Counted from the stretch's first letter, positions 51,560 through 61,897 are shown. The stretch is DNA of 64,000 nt from Acholoe squamosa (GCA_949317995.1 OX439043.1:6192501-6256500), one strand, 5' to 3'. The notes: generated from the letters alone by a model not told the origin. Made by a program: numbers and translations.

Positions 51560-51955
51560 ATTATAGTCGTCATTGTAGCGTGATGTATTGATGATAACAA
51601 TCATGACTTAGAAACTGATGTTTGGAACTGACCAATGAAAGAGCAGAATTTGGGGGCATTTATATATGCGGTAGACCCCTGGGCCATCGAGGTTGAATAT
51701 ATAGAAAGTTAATGATGTTTCTGCAGGATTTAGATGGCCTCCTCTGCCTGGCATCTATACCCTGTAAAAACTCCACAAATGGTTGTTTCCATTACCAGAA
51801 ATCTTATATTTTCACAAATAAAACATGAGTTAGTTACAAACATAATGACCCTTGTACTATGATTCTAATTCACTATTGGCTCCAAACAAGAGCCTGCCAG
51901 CTGTGTATTTTAGAAGGAGGGGGATTGTAAAATCAGTGTAGAATTTTAGGGATGC
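51560..51955. other. no gene recognised
   Basis: No assignment. Confidence 0.4.
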
Positions 51956-52468
51956 TTGAAGTTGGAATGCACATAAAACCAGACACGGTCAAATCAGTCT
52001 TCATGTTGGTGTTTATTTACCAGTTGTTACAGGCTGAATAAATAGTTATAAGTTGAATAAGTAGTAATGTAGGTTGCATGTAGTGATCCACGTTTCGACT
52101 TACTTAATAAGTCTTCTTCAGGATAGTTAGGTATGCAAAGTGCCTACTGAGGTACACTTAGGGATCGCGTTTCATAATACTACTTCCTGTTTGACTTAGA
52201 AAATTTAACAAAGCCTGGTAAGATGTTAGATATCATTTGTGCTGATGGATGTTCTGCAGGGTGTTCTGTTGAAGAACTTTTTCTCTAGGATCCCATGTAG
52301 GATGCAAGTGGGTAGAGTCTTTTAGGGACTGAGGTAAAGGTTGATGCCACAAACTAGAGAGTGCAGAGACCGGTGCCTGATGATCCCAAAAAGGATGCAA
52401 ATGTGTTGAGAGTAGAAATACTTGAAGTTGGAATGCACATAAAACCAGACACGGTCAAATCAGTTTTC
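51956..52468. repeat. direct repeat pair of about 48 bp flanking a 417-bp segment
   Basis: CTTGAAGTTGGAATGCACAT...ACACGGTCAAATCAGT occurs at 51956-52003 and again at 52421-52468, with one or two differences. The segment between holds a retroelement-like hairpin (52092-52121). It might be a small retroelement with terminal direct repeats, or a local duplication. Confidence 0.7.
52092..52121 (-). ncRNA. hammerhead-like motif (weak)
   Basis: On the minus strand: CTGAAGA, then one A, then a 6-bp stem GACTTA/TAAGTC with a 5-base loop, then GAAAC. This fits CUGANGA–stem II–GAAA except for the extra A. Similar hairpins occur in Penelope-like and SINE elements. No stem I/III partner was verified. 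Confidence 0.3.
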
Positions 52469-52825
52469 AGGGATGGTACATACAATGGAAGAATGAGTAG
52501 CCCAGGTCCTCACACGTCAGGAGGGGAGAAGCTAACCACTGCACCATCGCTTAGCCACTGCGAAACTACTTAAATGAATGAGAAATGTGAAGTGGCACAC
52601 AGCCCAACCTGAAGGTAAAGTTTGCAGGACTGACTTCTGCGCAGATATCACAGGCTTCATTGAGAAGCGGCGGCCATTGTGGCAAATGACAGCAAACATA
52701 TTGTATTGCTGTTATACATATAGTAACTGAGAACATCCAGATCAGCCAAAGTGACATGTTCTTTGTCAGTTGCTTTGTGAAGGGACACTTCCCTTGGTCT
52801 CATGCACAACTTTTGATGTATTCTA
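52469..52825. other. no gene recognised
   Basis: No assignment. Confidence 0.4.
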
Positions 52826-52970
52826 CACTGTAAAATAACGAAGACTTCCTTATCCCAGAGATTTCTTTGTACCACTGTGCTGCCACCTGGGAGTTCTTGT
52901 AAAAACTACACTGGCCCCTTTCTTTACAATTAAGGATGTGTGGTAGATATAATAGTTATTTCATACAGTG
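52826..52970. mobile_element. CACTGTAAAA-family MITE, short copy (145 bp)
   Basis: The left end CACTGTAAAATAACGAAGAC and the right end TTCATACAGTG are both present. Interior CAGAGATTTCTTTGTACCAC, TGCTGCCACCTGGGAGTTCT, TTGTAAAAACTACACTG. Confidence 0.88.
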
Positions 52971-53091
52971 TAGCAACCATCCGGGAGGCGGATATCAATC
53001 AGATGCACCAACCGATGCTGCTATTCAATGTCATCCATAGACATCATATATAGGTCCAGGCACAGGTTTGTCGGCACAGAATAAATGCACC

Positions 53092-53648
53092 AGGAAGGCA
53101 TTTCTCAACATGGTACGACTAAACACGACTGAACACTACGATTTGAAACACTCAAAAATGGGTGATCTTAGGTCAATATTGCATGAATGTTCTGTACAAT
53201 TTACACTTAATGCAGTACTTACATAGCACTGAAAACATGGAAGATCCGAAACTAGTCAGCGGTGACCACTTTAGGTCCTCAAGTTGACGATACCTAAAAC
53301 TACAGCTTTAGGTAGTCTAAATGACGACTTTAGGTCGTCATCCTGACGACCTGAGTCCTCAGGATGACAATACTGACAGTACAGAGTCGTCATATTGATG
53401 ACTCAGGTCGTCAGAATGACGACTTAAAGTCGTCATTTTGACTACCTAAAGCTGTAGTTTTAGGTATCGTCAACTTGAGGACCTAAAGTGGTCACCGCTG
53501 ACTAGTTTCAGAACTTCTAGGTTTTCAGTGAGGGTTTGGTAGGGCAAGACAATCATTAGTGAGCACTAGGGCTGCAATGGCATTAAAGTTAGGGATCCCA
53601 CTACGATTTGAAGAGGTCTTGTTGTACCATCTTGTGAAATGCCTTCCT
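53092..53648. mobile_element. GGAAGGCATTTCTCAAGATGGT MITE interrupted by a foldback
   Basis: The left end AGGAAGGCATTTCTCAACAT and the right end TTGTGAAATGCCTTCCT are inverse. The CACTGAAAAC foldback sits inside (53227-53530). Without it the element would be about 253 bp. Confidence 0.85.
53227..53530. mobile_element. CACTGAAAAC palindromic foldback, copy 2 (304 bp)
   Basis: Near-perfect palindrome over its full length. AG flanks it on both sides (53225-53226 and 53531-53532). Nested in the MITE at 53092-53648, hence younger than it. Confidence 0.95.
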
Positions 53649-53931
53649 GAAGTACACACACATGTATTGTCCTTCTGTACAACTGAGCTATGAGGGAAGG
53701 GATATCCGTGCGACCACGGCAAAGAATATAAAGAATGGGTATTGTAAATTAACCACAAACTTGATATGGCATGGGCGCTTTCATAAAGGCTTTGTGCTAC
53801 TCATATCAGTTATGGCTATTGGAAAGATACTGTAGGCATGATTATGTGTTCAAGCCATACTTATCCCTGCAGTGACTTTCAGCTTCTGAAGGCTAATTCA
53901 AATGAGCAAGTGTAAAAGGGTAAAGAGTGTT

Positions 53932-54065
53932 TATTGGTTGCCATGATGCATAAAATGCAAGCATGGTGAATAACTCGCCATAGCTAAGTTAGTGCATCAT
54001 GTACACCGTCCCGAGTTAATATATGGCTAATTTATACTCAATAAGTCAGCATGATGCTCCAGTGC
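53932..54065. mobile_element. cloverleaf MITE, diverged copy
   Basis: TTGGTTGCCATGATGCATAA, AGCATGGTGAATAACTCGCC, GTGCATCATGTACACCGTCC, GTCAGCATGATGCTCCAGTG. Confidence 0.65.
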
Positions 54066-54268
54066 ATATGAGGCACCTCTGCTACCATTATAATATGCCC
54101 AAGGCTTATCTTAAGGAGGCTTTGCACAGAATACTTGATTTGCACATTTACACCAGCCAATTGAACCTTTCTGTAGAGTTTGATCGAGGACTTTAGTGTT
54201 TACTACTTATTTCAACATACAATACCTCTGGAGCTTATTGGAGATGAGTGCTTAAAAATGAAACCCTG

Positions 54269-54336
54269 CACTGAGAAAATATTGTTACTCGCATGAGTCT
54301 GAATCTAGACTCATGTGAGTAACAATATCTTCTCAG
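54269..54336. mobile_element. 68-bp palindrome of the CACTGAGAAAA family
   Basis: CACTGAGAAAATATTGTTAC...GAGTCT and AGACTCATGTGAGTAACAAT...CTCAG pair along almost the entire length around GAATCT. It appears to be the ends of the 57705-57894 element joined, with the interior lost. Confidence 0.85.
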
Positions 54337-54644
54337 GTTGGCCTTAATAGGGCCAAATATGCTATGCATATGAATGGTTGACCGTTGAACAAAAGAAACA
54401 GTGCCATTTCTTAATATGCATGAATCTCCAATCCTCCTTCGATAGGTCACACATTGGTCCATATAACCTTCACTTCCGGGTAATATGACCTTGACCTTTG
54501 GGAACAATTGTCCTGGTGTTTCTTTCACCCAAGTGTGAAATACAAGCAGTCAGTCAATTACCTGTAGGTGGTATAAGGTGTTATATGGGGGCACTGTATT
54601 AACCTGTAATGGCCGTATTGTGAATCTATACCCCACTAAACAGG

Positions 54645-54850
54645 AGCGTGTTGCTCCTTTGGTAAAAAGAGCTGTCAGTAGGTACCCTCTTTTCAAAATA
54701 AGTCAGGCTCTGCTTCACCATTCAACTTGCACTCACCATATTAGTCTGAAAAGTCACCTGCCTTGTTTAAAACAGAGAGAGCTGCATTATCAGGTACCTA
54801 CTCATGTCACACACTCTATAGTATATTATACTGACTGACTTCCCCCATAG
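54645..54850 (+). mobile_element. GTTGCTCC-terminal MITE, left part
   Basis: AGCGTGTTGCTCCTTTGGTA through ATTATACTGACTGACTTC matches 50644-50845. The right 150 bases are absent. Confidence 0.9.
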
Positions 54851-55566
54851 TCCCAACTCTAGCTCGATGCAGCAAGTTGTGAACCTGAGTGTTTTTCAGT
54901 TCTGGAGGCAGCTGTGCATGTAAAATGCCTTCATTCAAGGGACATTTTTGTATATGCTGCAGAAGACAAGTCTTGTGTATGATTCTATCTCAAAAGTCAT
55001 AACAAAATATGAAAATAGAATCATTTGCTATGCAGTATTCCCTCATAATACATGTCAGACTAGACAAAATGCCCTTTGTAGGTCCCATATGGGCTGGAAA
55101 AGCACCATGCTCATAAATGCCTTCATCATTTTCAAGATAAGAATATCTGAAGACCTGAACAATGTGAACAGGTCCATGGTGCAAAACTCTTTTGTTTTTA
55201 TTAAATTCCATCATCAATTGTTGTTTTCACCTGATGACCCATTGAAACCCATATTGAAATGCTATTAAAACTTCATATTAGGCATGTGAGGCCTATCATA
55301 ATGCACTATTGAGCTATTTAGCTGTAAATAGCAACAAAAGTGTTGTCGGCACCAAAGACTAGAATCATAAGATGTGGCTAATTCTTCTCACACTTATTGT
55401 ATCACTTAGATATTTCACATGCCTTTAAAGATGATCAAGTAGACCATAAAAATGGATAATTCTGGTATCAGTGGGTGATCACACATCCATATATCGTGAT
55501 CTATGTGGTCCCACATCAAAAATCAAGCAGAAATTTTGCTGAAAATCACAGTTTTTGCAAACTAAC
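54851..55566. other. no gene recognised
   Basis: A 106-aa frame at 54948-55268 has no recognisable motif and is balanced by one on the other strand. Confidence 0.45.
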
Positions 55567-55568
55567 TG

Positions 55569-56120
55569 TGCCATAAGTGCAGAGAGTCACCTGGGGTGGG
55601 TGGTGGCTTTTATCGCCTTTATGCCCCTTGTATGTATGAACCCGATCCCTTATAGAAGACCAGTGCCTACTCAAAATATAGAATGGCCCTTCTCTGAAAC
55701 ATATGGCACTGTCGTATCCCAGAAGTCGAAGTATTCCAGAAGTTGGTGGTCACTCTTTGAACAGATTCTGCCATATCAGTTCCTTATTGCTGAATATTTT
55801 TGAATGTGTGGGAAGAGTGTATTGGTTTCAAACACCATTGAAAATAAAGAATTATTTTTTAAATGAATAAACCCGAAATTATGGAATTTGAACAAACATC
55901 AAACCTAATAATACTTCCCCTACACCGTAGACTCATAAAAGGGGAGCAGTTTGAATCTTTATTATTTGAAAATACACAATATGTAAAGGCCAACTTCTGG
56001 GATGCTCCGACTTTTGGGATGCTACAGCGCTTTTTATACAATGATGTGGTAGTCAATAAAACCCCTGGTGTAAATGCGCCATAAGTGCAGGGAGTCACCT
56101 GGTGGTGGGTGGTGGTACTA
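55569..56120. repeat. direct repeat pair of about 40 bp, 510 bp apart
   Basis: GCCATAAGTGCAGAGAGTCA, CCTGGGGTGGGTGGTGG at 55569 recurs as GCCATAAGTGCAGGGAGTCA, CCTGGTGGTGGGTGGTGG at 56080. The intervening DNA is unassigned. Confidence 0.75.
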
Positions 56121-56221
56121 ACTGTGTGTATCTGGTTCAGGGTTACCTCGTTAGTTTTGTCCCTGGGGGAGAATTCACTGTTCTAAAACATACGAGACAA
56201 CCCTACACCCTGACCCCTTAA

Positions 56222-56566
56222 CCCTCTAAAGGCCGTCGATGTAGGAGTGCATCATGCCATAGGTCGTCATGATGCACCAATGAAGTACCGCTCATTCATT
56301 GAAGCATCACCCTGTGTAGATGTATCAGCCATGTCGCTCCTTCAAGTTACTTGCCATATCTGAGGACTATTCATTGGCATTTATGGTTATTTATTATTGT
56401 TTTGGGCCATTCAAGGGTTACACCTTCAAAACACCAGACACCAACCCCCAGATGCTCGTAATAATGCTCCGATAATGTGCTAGCAAGCAGTCTTGCCAGC
56501 ACTTCATTGGTGCATCATAATGACCCATGGGCATGATGCACTCCTGCGTCACTGGCTCTTAATGGG
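56222..56566. mobile_element. TTAA-flanked cloverleaf MITE, with altered interior
   Basis: TTAA on both sides (56218-56221 and 56567-56570). The left arm CCCTCTAAAGGCCGTCGATG and the right arm GGCATGATGCACTCCTGCGT are kept. The centre (56310-56450) is unrelated to the family and includes GGCCATTCAAGGG. Confidence 0.88.
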
Positions 56567-56570
56567 TTAA

Positions 56571-57146
56571 GTGATTGATAAATACGGCCTCAGGGCTTCA
56601 TGTCAAAATACAGCACTGACGAATTGATTCTTCGTTCTTTACCATTCTCCATTGGCATTCTACCCAATCATTTGACCATCATAATCTCAACCTTTAAACC
56701 TTCCCCCACACCAACAATAATGTAAAGAGGACAAGTATAATATCCTAGCAGTCTTTACTTTGGTCACATGAATATAAACAATCTTGGAACATCAGTTATA
56801 CTCCCACATTTTCACTACATGGCTCGATAACACCCCAGCAACATTGTGAGGGTGGTTTTCATCTCCCCATTTCAGCATGTAAGGTGGATCTCAAGTGGCT
56901 ACTGGCTAAGCCGTTGGCATGGCAGGATGTAAGGTGGATTCCGATTGGTCAGTAGATGAATGGGTGGGATAGAGTTGAGACGCGTTACCCGCACACCTTG
57001 GGACCTTGTCCACCCACAGCCCCATCTACAATGTTAACACTAAGCCACACTATTGATGAATTATAACAAGTTTGGCTCGAATACCCGAGAAAGGGATAAA
57101 AATAATGATGTGTCTTCCATGATGATACATTTACCGTTTTGGCTCG
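56571..57146. other. no gene recognised
   Basis: TAAGGTGGAT(C/T)... recurs twice near 56880-56945 (a small duplication). Nothing else. Confidence 0.4.
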
Positions 57147-57325
57147 GTTAAGCACCCGGATCTCCTAGTAAGTGTCGGTCTCAAATAAGCACATGGGGTA
57201 CAAATGTATTGAAATGTATCTTAAAAGCTAAAAGTACATGTATAGAAATGAACAGCTGTCTGAAATCAGGACTAGGCACCATAGTTCTGAGATGTATAAT
57301 TTCCTAGGAAACTTAAACAGGCCAT
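57147..57325. repeat. AAGCACCCGG interspersed repeat, copy 2
   Basis: TTAAGCACCCGG, GGTCTCAAATAAGCAC, GGTAC and CTTAAACAGGCCAT are shared with 22846-23020, partly in a different order. Confidence 0.5.
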
Positions 57326-57336
57326 GGCAGTAAATG

Positions 57337-57486
57337 CAGGGGCGTAGGAAGAAAATCTTTAGTGGGGGGGGGGGGGGCGGGGGTCTCGGTTGGGGGGGGC
57401 TGCTATATTTCTATATAGGCTTATATAGAGAACCTCCTCATTATTGGGGGGCCCAGGCCCCCTGCCCCCCTTTTCCTTCGCCCCTG
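57337..57486. mobile_element. CAGGGGCGTAGGAAG MITE, copy 1 (150 bp)
   Basis: The ends CAGGGGCGTAGGAAG and CTTCGCCCCTG are inverse, with GGGGGGCCCAGGCCCC near the right side. AAATG flanks both ends (57332-57336 and 57487-57491). CAGGGGCG termini are common in hAT-type elements, but those duplicate 8 bp, so the class is uncertain. Confidence 0.85.
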
Positions 57487-57704
57487 AAATGTCAGCTTAT
57501 GAATAAGTAAACCAGTGTTAGCAATGGGGGATTGGAATATTGTAGCAATAAGCGCCTCATGGTGGTTTTTTGTGGTAACCAGTCCTTCAAATCTTCATAT
57601 CATTATATGGTGGTTTTTGTGGTAACCATTCCTTCAAATCTTCATTTAAGTGGCAGGGCACTTATCACATCTACCATATTTGACGGTTAAAGCCTACGGT
57701 TTAA

Positions 57705-57894
57705 AATGTGCCCTCAGGCAAAGCAAGAGTATCATCCAAGAATCAGCCTCAGGACCTGCCTAAGTATCATTCAAACTTCTTGCTTTGCCTGAGTATCATC
57801 CAAGGATCAGACTGAGTCTCAACCAATACTCATTTTGGTGATATTGCCTGGGTCTGGATCTAGACTCATGTGAGTAAGAATATTTTCTCAGTGA
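57705..57894. mobile_element. CACTGAGAAAA-family element
   Basis: The right end ATGTGAGTAAGAATATTTTC, TCAGTG and the core GGTCTGGATCTAGACTC match 30882-31140 and 54269-54336. Internal near-repeats GCCTGAGTATCATCCAAGGA and GCAAGAGTATCATCCAAGAA. Confidence 0.75.
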
Positions 57895-57959
57895 GGTAGG
57901 GGGCAGCTTACAGAGTGAATATCAAGGTTTATAACTAAAATGACCCCAGTGACCCTGTC

Positions 57960-58200
57960 ACAGACTCTAGGCACCACAGGGTATTATCCCAACTCAAAAC
58001 GAGGCTCGCCACGGCCGGGTCGCCATGACAACGCATGTCAGTAACGGGAAATGACGTAGTAGTGGATGACGTGAGGGGCTTCCTGTGGTGAATGGGGGTT
58101 AAATAAAGTCAATATTTCTCTATTAATTAGAGCGACAAGGGACGCAGGGCCCAGCTATAGACGCTGCATTAAGTCAGCCCATAGAGCCCCACAGTGCGGC
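57960..58200. promoter_or_regulatory. CpG-containing stretch with RFX X-box and CRE-like sites
   Basis: GTCGCCATGACAAC (58019-58032) fits the RFX X-box GTNRCC-N2-RGYAAC with one change. TGACGT occurs twice more within 45 bases (AATGACGTAG and GATGACGTGAG). No local repeat family matches here. X-boxes mark ciliary-gene promoters in animals. A host regulatory role is inference. Confidence 0.45.
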
Positions 58201-58994
58201 ATTCATCTTAACTTTTCCAGCTTCTCCTTCCCCATCATCCGGTTCTGCCATTTCTATATTCTCTTGGATTTCTTTTTCAATTTCAGTGTTTTTGAGTTTT
58301 GGATTCTTTCACTGAGATTCAATTTAAATGTGTATTATGAAATGACTTTGAATTGGTGAATTGATTTGAGGTTATTTGGTCTTTTTGTCTTTCTGATCAG
58401 GGAATAATTGTCAGCAATGGAAGTTAATGCAAAATGTATTTGAGGAATCACGGCAATGAAGCTTAAAATGAATATAAATACAGTAATAGCCTGGGTATGA
58501 GGCGCTGGTTCAAATATCGTTGGTAACCCCTTGCAACTGATTTTCTATTTCTATATTATTGCAATATTTCTGCAATACTTTTGTCCGAACCGATACATGG
58601 TAACCAGGCCTTTGTGAAGCATTTCATCAGCTTATTTTAAGCACGTGGGTTTCCAGTGACTCATTGTGCCGGTTGGATGCAGGACCCACCTTGATTCATA
58701 GGCTATTGTAATGAACATCACATTTTCCAACCCTTGGTATTGAGCACTTATATCAACTGAAGGAACACAGGGTATAGCTCGTAAATGGGCGTGGCTTACA
58801 GGCAGGGTTTAGAGTGTTTTCAGTGGTGGTAGAGACTTGAGGATGCATCCCCCACACATTTTTCAGGATTCATTGTGAATGCTTTTGGGTATAAGCAATA
58901 CAAGTAGTACAGACAGGTTTAGTTCTTTCTCCAAACATCTTTATTTGCATTGTATTTGGTTGACTAGTCCCCTCTGAACAGAGTGTAACCCGCC
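58201..58994. other. no gene recognised
   Basis: AT-rich from 58250 to 58460. No frame with a recognisable motif. If 57960-58200 is a promoter, a first exon could lie here, but I cannot identify one. Confidence 0.4.
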
Positions 58995-59066
58995 TCTAGC
59001 AAGGCGACACTGATCCCGTTTCCCATAGCATTACGGCCCCAATGGGATCAGTGTCGCCATGCTAGA
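58995..59066. repeat. 72-nt hairpin with 23-bp arms
   Basis: TCTAGCAAGGCGACACTGAT CCC and its inverse pair at 22 of 23 positions around a 26-base loop. Related but decayed sequence occurs in inverse order at 46196-46290. The size is within the miRNA-precursor range; a foldback transposon is equally possible. Confidence 0.85.
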
Positions 59067-59209
59067 GACCTATAACATGGTAAAATTGAAGAGGCTTTGA
59101 GTTAACTCAATAGTTTCAAGTTTGAGGTTTTTGCTTGTAATGGTGAATCCGATTTTGGAATCACTGTATAACAACCGTTTTCAGACTATTTGTCTTCATG
59201 GACCGAACA

Positions 59210-59423
59210 CACTGTAAAAAAAGATGCCATCGAAATAACGACGGTTCCTCATTCTAAAAGATCTGTTATTTTCACAGAGATTTCTTGTATGTTTATGTAC
59301 CACTGCACTGTCACGTGGGGCTTCTTGTAAAACCTACACTGCTTCACTGCAATGCATTCAGCGTGGTTACCTGTTCAGTTTTAAGTGGATCCCTGGTAAA
59401 TTCAACAGTAATATTTTACAGTG
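59210..59423. mobile_element. CACTGTAAAA-family MITE, complete copy (214 bp)
   Basis: The ends CACTGTAAAAAAAGATG and AATATTTTACAGTG are inverse. Interior GATCTGTTATTTTCACAGAG, GGGGCTTCTTGTAAAACCTA, GTTCAGTTTTAAGTGGATCC. Opposite orientation to 49200-49412. Confidence 0.93.
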
Positions 59424-59534
59424 CGGTCCAGGAAAGTGCTTGTTTCTGCCAGTTTCAGCGATGGTAAAACCAGATCATTAACTTTTGAATTGGGTTTGTT
59501 TACTGTGTCAAATTTGTCTTAGCAGGAAACCTCA

Positions 59535-59716
59535 TGAAATTAAAGAATGGACTACCATAATTGTATAGCATTGAACCAGTGCAGTTTTCACAATTGGCCC
59601 CAGGTGGCAGTACAGTGATACACAAATGTACAAGGAATCTCTGTGAAAATAACGACTGATCTCTTGCAGCTTTGGGACAAGGATTTCACCATTACTTTCA
59701 CCATTTTTCACCATTG
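59535..59716. mobile_element. CACTGTAAAA-family MITE, diverged copy
   Basis: GCATTGAACCAGTGCAGTTT, TTGGCCCCAGGTGGCAGTAC, CTCTGTGAAAATAACGACTG and ACTTTCACCATTTTTCACCA. It is in inverse orientation to its neighbour at 59210. Confidence 0.8.
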
Positions 59717-59834
59717 ACTTGGGATGGAGGAGATATACACTCAGACTATGCTCGATAGAAAAAAAAGTGAAAGGGGGTTCGGGGGCTTCACCCCCGATAC
59801 ATAGAAATACTTTCTCAATCTTGGTTAAGATCTA

Positions 59835-60135
59835 ATCTGAAACTCAGCTGAACCCTTGCTTTCAGCTGAGATCCCAGCTGAATCTCAGCTTAATCATTAC
59901 TTTCAGCTGAGATCTCAGCTGAATGTAGTTGTTAATCCAGCTGCATCTTTTTTTTTTAAGCTGAGATCTCAGCTTAATCTCAGCTGAATCCTTGCTTCAG
60001 CTCATATCTCAGCTAAATCTAGTTGTTCATCTCAGCTAAAAAAAATTAAGCTGAGATCTCAAGGAAGCAGAATCTCAGCTGACAGGAAGTGGACCCTGGT
60101 ACTGGTGGCTCCATCTGTAGTTATCTGAATCTCAA
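59835..60135. repeat. AGCTGAGATCTCAGCT-based repeat cluster
   Basis: The palindrome AGCTGAGATCTCAGCT and shortened forms (CAGCTGAATCTCAGCT, AGCTGAGATCCCAGCT) recur about a dozen times, spaced by CCTTGCTTTC or ATCTAGTTGTT. It is an irregular satellite-like array. Confidence 0.9.
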
Positions 60136-60179
60136 CTGAACACACGCGAGTCCGCTCTCGCTGGTCAGTTAATAGACTC

Positions 60180-60432
60180 TTGCGTGTGGCATGATGCATG
60201 AATGAAGCTTTGGTGAGTTATTTGGAGTTGCAAGCCGTGTAAGCAAGCGGGAGCGTAGCGACCGTGCAACTCCATTATGTTTTCGGTTTGCCAGTGACAT
60301 CACTAGTGACGTCATGCAGCCACTGTGACGTCATCCGTGGCAACTCCTATCCGTGGTCCTTGCAACATTTTTCTTGTTCACAAGGGCTTCATTCGTGCAT
60401 CCTGATGACAAATAAACATGATGCGTCAGTGC
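60180..60432. mobile_element. cloverleaf MITE, diverged, carrying an insertion
   Basis: GGCATGATGCATGAATGAAG, TTTGGTGAGTTA on the left and AAGGGCTTCATTCGTGCATC, GATGCGTCAGTGC on the right surround the insert at 60224-60347. Confidence 0.6.
60224..60347. mobile_element. GGAGTTGC-ended insert with two CRE sites
   Basis: The ends GGAGTTGC and GCAACTCC are inverse. Inside are the stem GTTGCAAGCC... with GGGAGCGTAGCGACC and two full CREs, TGACGTCA at 60307-60314 and 60326-60333. Confidence 0.6.
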
Positions 60433-60439
60433 ACCATTG

Positions 60440-60743
60440 CACTGAAAACATGGAAGATCCGAAACTAGTCAGCAGTGACCACTTTAGGTCCTCAAGTTGA
60501 CGATACCTAAAAATACAACTTTAGGTAGTCAAAATGACGACTTTAGGTCATCATCCTGATGACCTGAGTCATCAATATGACGACTCTGTACTGTCAGTAT
60601 GGTCATCCTGACAACTGAGGTAGTCAGGATGATGACCTAAAGTCGTCATTTTGACTACCTAAAGCTGTAGTTTTAGGTATCGTCAACTTGAGGACCTAAA
60701 GTGGTCATCGTTGACTAGTTTCGGATATTCCATGTTTTCAGTG
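60440..60743. mobile_element. CACTGAAAAC palindromic foldback, copy 3 (304 bp)
   Basis: Same length and structure as 30571-30874 and 53227-53530. TG flanks it on both sides. Confidence 0.95.
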
Positions 60744-61108
60744 TGGGTTTCTAAGGGTCAATTATGTAGTAGCTATGCACGTATACGAGTTGTTTCTTAT
60801 TAATCATTTCATCAAATGGTATTGGCAGGCTCTTCTTCAGAGAGCTGAAACAACCTAAAAACTACAATTGCAAAACTCAGTATTCTCCAAAACATCCGTC
60901 ACATCCACCTGGCTGATGAACACGTTTTACGTTGAAACATTTTAATTTACCACCATTAATCAGTGCCTTGAGATTTCTTCCCTTTTATCTAGTTTTTTTC
61001 TCTCTTTTGTTATCATTATCAGAGGACTTACGTGAAACTAAGCACTGACTATCAATTTGCTGGAAATGCCGGAAATGGGTCTGGTCAGGATAAGAATGGA
61101 TATAAATT
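60744..61108. other. no gene recognised
   Basis: CTGATGA...GAAAC at 60913-60938 resembles a hammerhead core but has no supporting stems. Otherwise unassigned. Confidence 0.4.
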
Positions 61109-61109
61109 C

Positions 61110-61189
61110 CAGTTATGTATTAGAGCACCATGTCCATTTGCCTGCATAATACATTCATGCATTAGGCAGACCTTATATATACATTCGGG
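61110..61189. mobile_element. cloverleaf MITE, left half, split by two insertions
   Basis: GAGCACCATGTCCATTTGCC, ATTCATGCATTAGGCAGACC. The right half resumes at about 61900. Confidence 0.7.
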
Positions 61190-61540
61190 AGCATGTTGCT
61201 CCTATGGTAAAAAGAGCTGTCAGTAGGTACCCTCTTTTCAAAAGAAGTCACGCTCTGCTTCACCATTCAATTTGCACTCACCACATTAGTCTGAAAAGTC
61301 ACCTGCCTTGTTTAAAATAGAGAGAGCTGCACTACCTACTCATGTCACACACTCTATAGTATATTTTACTGACTGACTTCTCCCGACTAGGTACCTACTC
61401 AAATCCCCCTTTTTTAGCACCATACTTGAATGACTACTTGTGAGCAACAAAAGGGACAAGTTATAGCTACATGAAAAGAAAGGACTGGAAATGAGGGCAT
61501 TTTTAGCCAGCTCTTCCTTTTACTATAGGAGCAACACCCT
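61190..61540 (+). mobile_element. GTTGCTCC-terminal MITE, near-complete copy (351 bp)
   Basis: The left end AGCATGTTGCTCCTATGGTA and the right end ACTATAGGAGCAACACCCT are present. There is a small internal deletion at GCACTAC(CAGGTAC)CTACTC relative to 50644-51001. No target duplication, because another element abuts its right end. Confidence 0.93.
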
Positions 61541-61883
61541 CTGGAGGCGTAGGAAGCAAATCTTCATTGGGGGGGGGGCGCAGTGGGGGCCCACCTTGAA
61601 TTGTTGGCTCAAACGCAGTACCATCTATACATACCCATATGAAATTTGTATAGAAAAGTACTTTTTTGTGAATTTTAGATCTAATCTAGGGCCCAGGCCC
61701 TCATTTTCCCTATCCCAGTACTATTACCATTCTAATTTGAGATACAAAGTTTTAGTTCCTTGTTCAGTGTATTATTAATTCTTGGCAAATCTTTTGGGGG
61801 GCCCAAACATTGTCAGGCCGCACCTTCCTTATGATTGGGGGGCCCAGGCCCCCCTGGCCCCCCTCCCTTTTCCTAGGCCCCTG
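61541..61883. mobile_element. CAGGGGCGTAGGAAG MITE, copy 2 (343 bp)
   Basis: The left end CTGGAGGCGTAGGAAGCAAA and the right end TTTTCCTAGGCCCCTG. Interior GGGGGGCCCAGGCCCCCCTG as in 57337-57486, plus about 190 extra bases. It begins exactly at the end of the preceding MITE. Confidence 0.85.
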
Positions 61884-61897
61884 TATATGGAGCGGTT

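Noticed and set aside
58501..58530. GGTTCAAAT as a tRNA B box
   Set aside because: No matching A box or acceptor stem nearby; likewise GGTTCGA words in the retrotransposon reflect its TCGA bias.
60913..60938. CTGATGA...GAAAC as a hammerhead ribozyme
   Set aside because: Stem II is poor (bulged) and no stems I or III or cleavage-site triplet could be found nearby.
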